Source: Strongyloides papillosus (taxonomy: Eukaryota > Nematoda > Chromadorea > Rhabditida > Strongyloididae). Taken from it: a stretch of 64,000 bases of DNA. Positions 50,512-62,700 of this stretch are shown piece after piece; the first letter of the stretch is position 1; every line of letters starts with the position of its first letter. The stretch lies in the NCBI GenBank assembly GCA_005656395.1, contig SRSI01000001.1:496001-560000 (forward strand), read 5' to 3'. The position numbers and the translations under genes are program-made. The notes under the pieces are model-generated. The model worked only from the letters and a program-made list of their open reading frames with translations. It searched no databases and was not told where the DNA came from.

Positions 50512-52994
50512 AAAGTACAAATTAATATAACAGATTGAAGGATATTTTTAGATTACAAAAAAGCTTTTTCTTTAGATGATCTGTTTTGTTATTGTTGTAT
50601 ATTTTAATAAAATTTCATTTATTTCTTCTATTAAGAACTAAAATTGTTAAGAGAAATTGTACCATTGTAAATATTAACGTAATTTTTAACCATTGATCAG
50701 TAACTTGTTAATGAAGGAAAATTTTATACCAAAAAAAGCATCAAAACGATATCAAATCCCTTTTAGATAAAAAAGAAAAATATATTTAATTGTTTTTCTT
50801 TTATCAAAAGTATAAAAGCATTTGGTAGAATTAGTTAATGGTTTTGTTTTAAATTACTACTTGTTTATCAAAAATTTATCTCTAAATACATATACTAAAA
50901 CTTAATTTAGTATTATTTCAAAAACTGTCATCATGTATCTACATCATTTATAAATGAGATAAATATAAAAAAGATTTTTTTTTATGAATAAATAAAATAT
51001 AGAGGATGTTTTAAAAAGTTATATATCAAAATATTCCTATTCCCCCTCTCTATTGTGTTATTGTAATTTCTCATTCATTGATAAAGTAATTGTAACATGA
51101 TAAGATTAAAGTTTTATCATAACATAGGATAACATGTGAATTTTTAAATAATAATGGTGAATGTTTAATCATCTTTTGATAAAGTAGGAAATCTTAAAGT
51201 TTTTGAAAATTGAAATATGATATATTGGCATATTTTATTACAAATATTGTTGTTTCTCTTTAAATTCTTCTTTTTTTTATCATTTGTTGACATATATTGC
51301 ATGATATATGATTTAATATTGAAATTAATATTACTTCAAATAACTAAAAGATAAAATTAAAAAGTTCCCCATTATTTCTATATCTATTTGTTACTTTAAA
51401 AAGTAATCTTATACACTTTTAAAGAAAGGCAAAAAGAAAATTAATTAATAAAGTAGATTAATGATTTTCCTATAAATATTATATATACTCTTTTAAAGTT
51501 AATTGAAAACAAAATCGTTCTATATAAGATAATATTAAAATAATAAAGTTATAAATATATTATACTTTTTCTTTTACTTTATAAATTGATGTCTAAAAAT
51601 GATTTGTACTAATTAGTAATACTTAACTTAAAATATAACTTAATTAATTTGTAATAAATGTAAGTAGAGATTTATGATGAGTATAACTTTATAGTAAAAA
51701 CATTATATAATTAAAAATGCCATTTTATGATGTATTAATTTATCATACATCATAAATATTTTTAATTTCTTTTCTTAATACCATGTAATAAAACTCAATG
51801 ATAAGTATAACTCGTTATTATAATAATAAAAAAGTTTCTTTTTTTATTATTTATTAAATAAAAATTATTGTTCCTAGTTTTATTAACCACCTGCATGCCA
51901 TTTTTTACTAGCATTTTTGGTAGTTAAAAATTAATAAATATATATAATCTGAATGTGTTATTTAATTATTTATTACATTAACAAAATACATTATTATTAT
52001 ATAATATTTATATCTCATACATAAAAAGTTTACTTTTACGTTCTATGTTAAATTAATTACCCTCATAGACAATGTCTGTTATTACAAGTATATATAAAAA
52101 ATTATGAATATAATCATTATTTAATAGTAAAAGTGAAAGTAACAGGTGGTGAATGAGGAAATAGATACTTTTTTTTCTTTCTTTTATTTTTGTTATGTAA
52201 TAATTGTCATAATAATTATCTATTACATCAAAAGAAAGTTTCTCCCTTTTTATGTAACATTATACCATCAATTGTTTATGTAATGTAATTAGGATAAAGA
52301 CTTTCTTAAGAACACAAAAATGATGTTACTCTACCACTCTCCAGATGGTGATTATTACAAATATTTTTTTTCACTACCATATATAAAATATATTTATAAG
52401 CAGGTGTTAAGAGAAAAATTAAGATAATCTGGAGAATTTATATTGTCTACCTTTATATTACACTTTTCAAGAAAGATGAAAGAGTTTTGATACTTTAAAG
52501 GGATTTGACATAACTTTCTAATTAACCTCTTTTATCTGCCAAAATTGGAAGCATATGTTATAAAGAGGTTGATTAAAGATGGAACAAAGAATGATTATGC
52601 AATATTACCATCAATTTCTATAACTTCCTTCCATCACATACATCTCTTCCGCCACCTTAACAAAGAAAGAACTTTTTTGAAAGTAAAGTGATTACTTTTT
52701 AAAGTGCACTTATGATGGAATAAATTAAAGACACAATACTTTTTTATGCTTTATCCTTTTAATAATGTACATGAAAAATTAGCTAAACTTATTATTACAA
52801 TTATGAAATTCATAATATAATAACAATCTTACAAAAATATCTTTATAAAAATAACAAATAAGAGTAATTATAAAAGCACTAATAAAAATTCATGGTACAT
52901 TTTTATCAATCACATACTTTTAACGCAATTCATCATATTTATTTTCTTATACTTACATCATATACCATTAGTTAGATATACCAGATTGTAAATG

Positions 52995-53078
52995 CATAAT
53001 ATATCAAGAGTAAAGATTCAAGGACTTTTTGATGAATCAAAACGAATACCTATGAAATATATTTAATATACCAGATGG
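52995..53078. promoter_or_regulatory. Candidate regulatory module A, downstream copy
   Basis: CATAATATATCAAGAGTAA at 52995-53013, TTCAAGGACTT at 53017-53027 and CAGATGGTTGA from 53072 recur in the same order and orientation at 57959-58067, in an intron of the MYT1-family gene. The intervening bases differ. The pattern suggests selected blocks around an E-box. Confidence 0.45.
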
Positions 53079-53750
53079 TTGATTTTAATTTATAGGAAAT
53101 TATATTTGAATTTAAGTATGAAAATTTTCTAAGAATTACCATGTAAAAAAAGATGTAAATTTACTCATGCTGTTAATGAATATAATTAAAAGAAGTTAAC
53201 TTCTTGATTTTTTATTAGCAATTTACCAAAAAGTATAACTTTAAATAAATACAAAATTTTCAATATAAGCAATATTTTAATAAATTATAGAATAAATAAT
53301 TGTAGGAGAACAAATATTAAAAGTTAACAATAATTATTACTTATGATTAATAGATATTTTATTTTTTAATAATCTTTTGCATTATTTGAAATATCAATCT
53401 ATTATAAAACTTTATTATTTAAGAATTAATTTATACATACCATTTATCAAATGTATTCATTTTTACATGAGTTAAAAAGTTTTTATCGTAAATTTATCAT
53501 ACATTATATCTTCCACTCTACATTCTCTACATAATATTAATGTTATCAAAAACTTTTGCATCATTGGCTGTTATCATATTCTCAAACTTTTTTATCTATC
53601 TCTAACTTTTAAAAACTTTTTAAAAAACTTTTCCCTATTGTATTTTGAAAAAGAGATTATACTTATTATATAAATGTCTTCGATTAATGGAAATAAAAGT
53701 AGAATTAATTACAAATCACGTCAAAAGTATTAATATACAATAAAAAAGAT

Positions 53751-53818
53751 CATCTGCCTCATATCAACACATGTGCCATACATATCTTACTACTCCCTGT
53801 GTGCCATTGCAGGTGGTA
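53751..53818. promoter_or_regulatory. Compact E-box cluster
   Basis: Within 68 bp lie CATCTG (53751), CACATG and CATGTG overlapping at 53768-53775, and CAGGTG (53810), together with two copies of GTGCCAT. The segment is strikingly richer in G and C than its surroundings. A bHLH-bound enhancer is the simplest reading. Confidence 0.4.
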
Positions 53819-55404
53819 ATGTAAAAAGTTTTTAGTTGATTAAAGGAGTATCATTACTTTATGACAAAATGTTGATTGAAGAACAATACTTACTTTTTAA
53901 TATGCCATATTCTTTATCCCTTCTCATGAAATGAAAATGTTGCAAAGAACTAAATTTAAAAAAAATGAAGAACGCCAAGAAGTGATATATTTTATAAACA
54001 AGTAAAAAAAACCTTATTTTTAACCCCTTAAAATAATTTTTTTTTCTTCTCCATCAACAAATTTATCAATTTCCCCATAAACTATATACATAATTTTTTC
54101 CATGAGACATGTATAATCCATACATCATCGAAACTAAAAATAATGTAAAAGTAATTATTTTATGTTAATAAGGAATCTCTTTATAATTTTCACACAATTT
54201 AATAAAAACTAATAACAAAAACTATGAATATTAATTTATTTTAAAGATATTTTAATCAAAATCCAATAACATTTCAATTGAATTTTAATCAAATAAAGTT
54301 AATACAATATTGGTATGATAATATTCATCATCATTCATTATCACTCTTGGAGGAATAAAATTACAGTAATACACAATAAAAATTTCTTTAACGAATTGGA
54401 TACTTTTATATATATCTTCTTTAGTATTTACCATAATAATAATAGTAAAACAACATCTTCTTCCATACTTCTCAACATCTTAATTATTTCAAAGACTTTT
54501 TATGAGTTTGATGATGTAAATCTAATTAAATGCTTATGAAATATATATACACATAAATTTTCTTTTATTTTATCAATTTAATTATATTTTATATAATATT
54601 TCAAAGACATTCTTATAGTATTACTTTATAAAGTTAACTATTTATCTAAATATATCTTCTCTATTAACAACAACTATTTAAAAGATAAATTAAAGTTAAA
54701 AAAGTCTTTATTTTATTATATTTATTTCAATCTTAAAAATTCATTAATATGACATAGACTTTATAATAAATAACTAAATCCCTTCTTTATCTTTTTCTTC
54801 TTATTACTTTAATTTAATAAAAAAGATTTTTCAATAACTAAAACATTTATATCAACAAATGCTCACAACATGGGAATTGATAAAATGAAACTTTAATTAC
54901 TATTTTTATATTAAAGTTGTATACAAAAATAATGTTAAAAATTGTTTTTGTTTTTCATCGTATTAATAGCAATAAAAACAAGAATATCCCTGATTGTAGT
55001 GAAATAATTCTTTAATCTTAATTCAATTTTTTTAATAAAATATACATAATTTTATACACCTTTAATATTAACCATACAACTATAAAAAAAGAATATATGT
55101 TACATTTCATGTTAAAAATTCATTCTACAAGACATTCTAATAAAAATACCTAATAAATTACATCCTATAAATCTTATTTTATCTTTCCTCTCCTGTCAAA
55201 CTCCAATAAAAAAAGAAATCTTTTTAATTTAACTTTTAAATAAATACATGTCTACATTTTTTTAATGTAATAACAATTACTTTTTAACAGACACATCCAA
55301 TTAACTAAGAATATATCATTCCATTGTTTAACCTATTCTCATCTATTTTTTATCACCAAAAATGAATGTTAAATACTTTTTCTTCAATATCCATATATAA
55401 AGGG

Positions 55405-55496
55405 CAGATGGCCAAGATTGAATTTAAATCCTTTTTCCATGGGTTATCAATTAATTTAACTACTTATATTATTAACCAGTACATTTACCAAAATTA
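55405..55496. promoter_or_regulatory. Candidate regulatory module B, downstream copy
   Basis: CAGATG at 55405, CAATTAATTTAACTA at 55448-55462 and AGTACATTTACCAAAATTA at 55478-55496 recur with nearly the same spacing at 58594-58683 in another intron of the MYT1-family gene. Confidence 0.45.
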
Positions 55497-57232
55497 ATCT
55501 CAACATACATAAAAGTATAATAATACATGTTTTTAAATTTATCTTCATCACTTGTAAATAAAACAATAAGTGTTTCATATACTTTTCTTATAAAATATTT
55601 TACTTTTATGTTTGTATATCTCTCCTTATATTCTTATACTTTTTTCGAAAATTCCAATAGTTCTGTTAAAAGATTTTTAATTTACTAAACAAAAGAAAAA
55701 TACATAATATGGTTTGTGGGTGTTGTAGATAAAAATAAAACTGAATGATAAATTGCATATATTTTTATCTACACTTTTATTTTTTTCTCTTTAAAATAAT
55801 ATTGAAAGTTTATATAAAAAACTGAGAAGAATAAAAAATAATACACCTTATTTGAATTATTTTTAAAAAAAATTAAAAAAATGAAAAAAACACACCAACA
55901 TATCCTCATAGGAAAAGATGACATTTTTAATTTATATTTTTATCATTAAAAAAATCATCCAAAAATAAACTTCTTTCATGAGTATGGTAATATTGTATGT
56001 TAGCTTTTCACTATCCCTCATTCTTTTAAAAGTTTTCTTATCTCACTTCTAACTAACCAACCACCATCCTACACATAATTATTTATCCTCTCCCACATAC
56101 TGTATACTTTTTTAATTCATACTTTTTCATAATACTTCTAAAAATATTTATGATAGATAAAAAGTTATTGATAAATTGGTAGTTTTTTCTTTCTTTAATA
56201 AATTACAAAATAATTAAAGAGAAGGAGTTATTTATAATTTTTATTAAAAAATAAGTTTGTTTTCTTTTAATACAAATGTCTTTACAAAAAAAAGAAAATA
56301 TAGACAGTATTATGATATATATATATAATTATATATATTTATAATAGAGTAAAAAAAATCACCGCTAAGTATGAGAGAATATAAAAGTTAAAAAATTAAT
56401 TTTCCAATTAAAATAAAAATTATACATATATATCATTGATAAACCTAATACAAAAGATATAGATAATAAAAATATTTGGCTATTATAAAAAGGAGTATAA
56501 AAAAAGGAAAATGAATTGATTAAAGAATAATATTACATATATTATGAAATTTTGATATACAATCATAAAATAAGAAAAATACTTCTTAATTTTTTTATTA
56601 CCACTATTCTTTTTATTTTATAACATTCATTGATATCACTGTATATGTACGGTGAATATTAAAATGAAAAAATAATAGATAAAAAATTTAGTGTAGATTT
56701 TTAATAGGTAAAAAAATAATAAATTAATTACACAAGACAATAAAATATTAATTTGGATAGATAAAAAATAATAGCTAGATATATGTATTAATGACTTATC
56801 CTTCTACACAATAAAGAAATAATAGAAGATCAATTAAAAATTATATGGTATATTGATATAATAATCAGCGAAAGTATTCAATAATCTTTTTTCTAAATAA
56901 TAATAGAAGCTATGTACATTTGTAAAGCCTTAAACCAGGTATAAAAAACATATAAATGTATATATATTAAGAATTGATAATTTTAGCGAATATATATTAT
57001 AAAGAGCAAAGGAACTTAGGAATTTAATCATTATTATTTCTTCTATTTATATTTCTTTATAACAAAAAAAACAATAATAATAATAATAGTAGTAGTAGAA
57101 TGGTAGAATAAAAAAATATGGAAGTTCCTTTTTTTACCCATATTATATTTAACTATTTATAATATATATGTAGATAAATATTTATATATATATGCATAGA
57201 GACTTTTGTTAAAAAATTATATAACATATGAT

Positions 57233-59749
57233 TTAATTATTGATCTCTTTTTTTAAATCACTATCATTATTACTACTACAACTATTTGGTGTTCCTTCAA
57301 TATCTTTTTTAAAGATACCATGATCTTTTAAACCACCAAATAATGATTGTAGGTGTTGTGGATCACCTAAAGGATGAATCAGTGATAATGGTGGTGGGGT
57401 ACCTTTACCAGGAGTATTATTAATAATACTTGAGATTGATGAGTTATTCATCGTTGTCGCCGAGGCATTGGCTGCTGCCATAGCAGCTGCCTGAATGGAG
57501 GCAAATTGCGTTGACATCATACACTCAAAATATTTTTGCATCAACATTTGGTATCTTGCATTTTGTGAAGCCAAGGCAATTTCTGTCATACTTTTAACAA
57601 AGTTATCTGGTACCGTTCCGGGTGTTGGTAAATTTGGAACATAAACTGGTGGTGTTGGAGTACCTGTTGTTTGGGTGGAGAGGCGTAAAAGCACATCCTG
57701 GAAGAATGTGTTATGTGGAGGAAATTGTAGAGGCATAAAATCACTCCTCATTCGTTGAAAAGCATTCATATCCGGCATATTATTTTGATTCAATCCTCTC
57801 ATTTTATTTTCATCATTTTTACTATAAAAAAACAGATTAAATATAAAAAGTTAAATATTTAGTAAAATTTAATAATTTAAAAGATAAAATTAAAAATGTG
57901 CATCTGGTGTCATTGATACTTATAACAATCAAATGTATATATTCACAAAAAGTATTGTCATAATATATCAAGAGTAACAAAAAAGTTTCAAGGACTTCCA
58001 TAGGAAGTAAATGATACTTTTTTTAAAATAATACTCCTCAAATATAAAATATACAACAGATGGTTGACTTTTTAATTAATATACATTATACACTTATTTA
58101 ACTTTTCATTTACATAATTTGATGTAAAATTATTTAATAAATAACAACAACTTACATTTGATCTTGCTGTTTACGATGCTCCTCAAAAGTTTTCATTCTC
58201 AAATCTAGTGGAGATGGTTCCAAAGAATTGAGTCCTTGGACAGAGTTCTGGAATGATCCATTTAACGGACTTGTTGAGGTAGTTATTGATCCTTTCATAT
58301 TACCATTTAATGACAATCTACCTTTACCTCTTCTAGCCAACTTCTGTTGATAGGCTATTGGACATCCAGAGAGTGATCTATGTGAAGATCTATTTGAGTT
58401 TACATGACCTTTCCCAGTACATCCTGGTGTGGTGCAACGAAGTATGGTATCTTGTTGAAGTGCAAGTACTATAAAAAGCAATAAATTATATTAATATCAA
58501 TTTTTATTATTTTAAAATCACAAATAATACTACTTTTTTTCGTTCTTAAAAAAATCTTCTAAATATACTCTGGTATATAATAAATAAGAAAGACAGATGA
58601 TTAAAATTTAAAATCCTTTTTTCATTATCTACCAATTAATTTAACTATATAATACATATTAAGAAGTACATTTACCAAAATTACTTTTTAACATATACAT
58701 AAAGTGCAATATTATATCCTCATCACTTATATATATGGTAAAAAGATACAATTGAACAAAGTAAGTAACTGCCTTTCTACTTTATTAAATCACTTTCTCA
58801 ATCTCCTAATTTTACATTATCATTTACTTCTTTTTAATTGTTATAAATGAATGAAAAATTCAAAGATTAAAGATTTTTAAATGTTAAACAAAAAGGCAAA
58901 TTATATATAATATTGTGGGAAATTTTAATATAAGATAGATGGAAACTTACATTGAATTGTATTTTTATCTGGTCTTCTGGGGCATCCAGATAAACTTCGG
59001 TGATGTGTATATAGACCTGTTTGGTGCCCAGATCCATCACATCCTGGTGTTGGGCATGTAAGCTTACCACTATCTAAAAAAAATTGATTAAAAATAAAGA
59101 AAGGAATATAATTTACAAACATACCTCCTTTATTATTACGAACTAATTGAAGAGTTATTGGTGAATAGGATCTTGACGTTAATGAAGAAAGGAAAGAATC
59201 ATTAGCATCATTTTGTTCTCCAAATTGATCCAAAGCCCCTTCCTCTGTGATAGTTGAAATATTTCGAAAGTTTAGTGAATTCTCTGGTGATGGTGGTTTG
59301 TTTTCTTGGTGATCAGCATTATTAATATCAAGACTTTTTCTTAAATCTTTCTTAAGTAGATGACCAATATCAACACCGTCATCAGCTTTTCGTTTCCGGT
59401 TATCACTGGACCAATTATTATTACTATCCTCTACATCTGGTGAACTAACAGGATGGTCCTGAACTGTAATATCTTCATTACCGACACTTTTTGGTGTAGA
59501 GGGAGAAGTTGATGAACCTACAGATGAGGAACAATCATTGGTTGCGTTACTTTTATCACTAGACATCTCTTCATCCTTACTGTTACAATCTTCTAGTGGT
59601 TTTTTATGTGCTGTTGTAAGGAGACTGGTAGTATTATCTCCATGACATTCCATATCACTATCAAGAAGGACTTCCTCATTTGTAATGATACTTTCTGGTG
59701 AAGACGTATCAATAGTTAAGAATCCAATATTTCTATTTCCCTCTTTCAT
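57233..59749 (-). CDS. ztf-11: MYT1-family C2HC zinc-finger transcription factor
   Basis: Four exons, 59749-59125, 59073-58951, 58468-58156 and 57821-57233, join in phases 1, 1 and 2 to give 549 residues. Two MYT1-type C2HC fingers are present: [14 protein letters not shown] with HHRSLSGCP near residues 215-240, and [14 protein letters not shown] with SHRSLSGCP near 260-285. The N-terminal 200 residues are acidic and Ser-rich with a KKRK-like basic patch (NRKRKADD). The C-terminus has Pro/Thr and Ala-rich stretches. C. elegans has one MYT1-family gene, ztf-11, a repressor needed for neurogenesis, and this is the likely orthologue. The 51-bp first intron stays in frame, so read-through would insert 17 residues. 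Introns 2 and 3 (482 and 334 bp) are unusually long for this window and carry modules repeated downstream. Confidence 0.92.
57959..58067. promoter_or_regulatory. Candidate regulatory module A, intronic copy
   Basis: Lies in the third intron of the zinc-finger gene. CATAATATATCAAGAGTAA (57959-57977), TTCAAGGACTT (57987-57997) and CAGATGGTTGA (from 58057) match the downstream copy at 52995. Confidence 0.45.
58594..58683. promoter_or_regulatory. Candidate regulatory module B, intronic copy
   Basis: Lies in the second intron of the zinc-finger gene. CAGATG (58594), CAATTAATTTAACTA (58633-58647) and AGTACATTTACCAAAATTA (58665-58683) match the downstream copy at 55405. Similarity continues past the named blocks on both sides (AAATCCTTTTT before, TCATCACTT after). 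Confidence 0.45.
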
Positions 59750-62700
59750 TTTTTGTTCTTTATAAAAGCAGGTTTTTTAAATGAAGTCCCAAGGGTTGAT
59801 GAGTAATATTACGATATTTAAAAATATAAGTAAAACAATATAAATCTGGAATGAAAAATTTATAATTCTATAAGAACATTCCAATATATGTATATCTAGA
59901 GAAGGTAATGTTTAATTTTTACTAATTAACTAAAGTAACAAAAGAAAATGTCAATTAACAAGAAAAGTTGAATATTAAAAATTAATGGAGGTGAAATTTT
60001 AAATAATATTCAATTATGTATAAAAAATATTATGGGAGTTGGTAAAGAGAGATGAAGTATTTTTGCATATATGGAAGGACATAAAAAAAGAAGAGAATTT
60101 TACCGCGATCATCAATCTAACTCATAAATCTGTTATTCTTATATCATCCTCCAACTACTAGTAATAAAAGATGAAAGAATAAAAGATATATTATATGTAA
60201 TTAAATGAACTCTTTTTATATTATACAATCCTATAATTGGTAAAATAAAAGAGTTAGTTATAAAAAATATTTCTACAAAAAAAATGTAAAGGTTGATCAC
60301 TTATTTTATATGTAGTCAAATTTTTTAAACAATCTTTTATTTAAATTTTTAATACCAATTAAATTATACTTTATTCATATATATTTCAAGCCATTTTTCC
60401 CATTTTTTTACACATATAGTGATGTTAAGAATAATGAATAGAAGAAAAGTCCACAATTTATTTTACTTCTAATAACATTTAATGTAATAAATTCTTTTTT
60501 CAAAAAATTATGCTAATTATTTCTACTTAACTCATTAAAAGTCAACTGTCATTGATAGTTTTCTAAAATGAAGTGTGATGTAGATAAAAGTTTAGTTATA
60601 GTAATTTTATATGTTACAAAAGAATCTTATATTTTAAAGGATGATTGTGTAAGTAAAAAGATAAATACAAAAATATTTCACAAGAAAGTAGTAGTAAGTT
60701 TGAAGGAGGAGAAGATTAAGTATAAATTTAGAGAATGTATCTATGAAATTTTATATGTATATATTCTATTCTCTTCCTAACTCCTCCTTCACAAAGTTTT
60801 TAAAAGTATCTCGTAGTAATCTTTTAAAAGCTTACATCTATTTATGGTTTTGTAGAATATATAAGTGTATATATAATAAAACTACGATAGGAAGTATCTT
60901 CTTTTTTACATTTTAAATAATCTTACATAATAGAAGGCACAAAAAAAATTTTTTTCACTCATAAAAATGTTTCATTTTCAAGGAGTGGCTAAATATCCTC
61001 ATCTATGAATAATATCACTCTTCTAAAAATAAGGAGATATATGTATATTGAGAGAGTAGATGTGAATGAAAATTAAAATATGATATATAATTTTTTTAGT
61101 TATATAAAGTCTACCAAAAATACATGAATACTTTTGGGTGGAGTTTTACTTTTTAAAGATATTTTAATATAATGTCCAAATAAAAGAGTAGTTAAAAATT
61201 ATGGCAATGGGAGGTTAAACTATATTATAATATACATAGAAGGAATGACAACAGATGGCTGAGGTTTTTTTAAAGATATGAGCAATATTAAAGTTTAAAA
61301 ATCTACATATAAATGTTATCAAATGTCGAATACGTATTTTTTGTTATTCTTTTTTTCAATGAGATTAAAAATATTTCTGAAATAATGATAGTATACTAAT
61401 TTTCCTATAATTAAAAAAAATGAGAAAAATTTAAATAAAGATTAAAAGGAAGATAGTTTTAGTTATCTTATTACTAGTTTTTTACTATTGTTTTTAGATG
61501 ATAATGTCATTAAAATAAAGAAGTCAAGATATCTAGATATAAATGAAGAATAATACGGTATAAAATAATGAAAAGAAATATAGGTATTAAATGAAGAAAA
61601 ACTAAAAATTAAAATAACTACTATTTATTTTTGATTCATCCCATTTTACTATACAATATTTTCCATGATAAAAACAATATAAAATAACTTAGACTATTGT
61701 AACTGTAGAAGTAATGATTAATAGAATGATTAAACTTACCAAAAAAAAGAAAATTAAAATAAGATTTTTCTAAAAACAAAAACAAAAATATAATTTGAGA
61801 GTAGTTTTGATAAGATGAGTAACTTGAAGCATAAGAAAAAAATTTTTGTTTTTAAAAAGTAAGAAAAAGCATTTATTTTTATAAGAATTATATATACAAT
61901 ATTATATTTTATTACTATACTAGTAATAGTATATTAAAGGCTAAAAAAATATAATGGTACAAATATTTATACATACATATAACATATGCCAATAAAATCA
62001 TAATAAACACCTGGATGATGTAATTGAGGAGGGGATGAAACATATTGAGTTAAGATTTATAAATGTTTCAGATAAACAATGAAGGTGAACTTCTTTTTTA
62101 ACAAACTCATCTCTATCTCACCCCCTCCTTCTAATTAAAAACTTTTTTTGCCATCTTTTTTATATGTTATTTCATGATGAAAAGAGGTGACAGAAAGTAT
62201 ATTATAATAATAATAGAAAAAAAGGGTAGAAAATTAAAGTATGAAGAATATGATTAATGGGACCATCTTAAGTAATAAGAAATAAGAATATTATTAGAAA
62301 AAGTGACAACTTGAGTAAGGATTATCTTTAATAAACTCGAATAATCTCCTCCTCCTTAACAGCATACATTTATACAAATAATAATATAGATACAATATTA
62401 CTAGAAAGAATACATCATATATATATTGAGGAAGATGAATTTTATAATAAAATTACTTCTTGATTAAAATTTCAAGAGATGATTGAGAGTTTCTTCTTAA
62501 CACATCCACTATCACTAGATATATCATAAAACACCAAAAAAAGAGGAGGGATAAAATTAAGATCCATCTACATATATATACTTATAAATTATATAATTTT
62601 ATATTAAAAGAAAAGATAATTGAAAATAAAAAGAAAGTCAATGATATGATATATATGTATAAAATATTAAAATATATATATCTATAAATTCACACTTATA

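Larger units (their letters stand above)
50512..57232. other. Long intergenic region downstream of the MYT1-family gene
   Basis: About 6.7 kb without a coding frame between the 3' ends of CIAO1 and the zinc-finger gene. It holds a dense set of E-boxes (CACCTG or CAGGTG at 51888, 52143, 52401, 53810; CAGATG or CATCTG at 52342, 53072, 53751, 55405) and two sequence modules also present in the introns of the zinc-finger gene. A (TA)n run lies at 56313-56340. It is probably rich in cis-regulatory DNA; this is inference. Confidence 0.5.

Noticed and set aside
54315..54539. Open frame of 74 codons
   Set aside because: Composition expected by chance in this spacer; no homology recognised.
60568..60780. 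Open frame of 70 codons upstream of the MYT1-family gene
   Set aside because: No recognisable domain; it overlaps the hairpin at 60701-60791 and could be chance.
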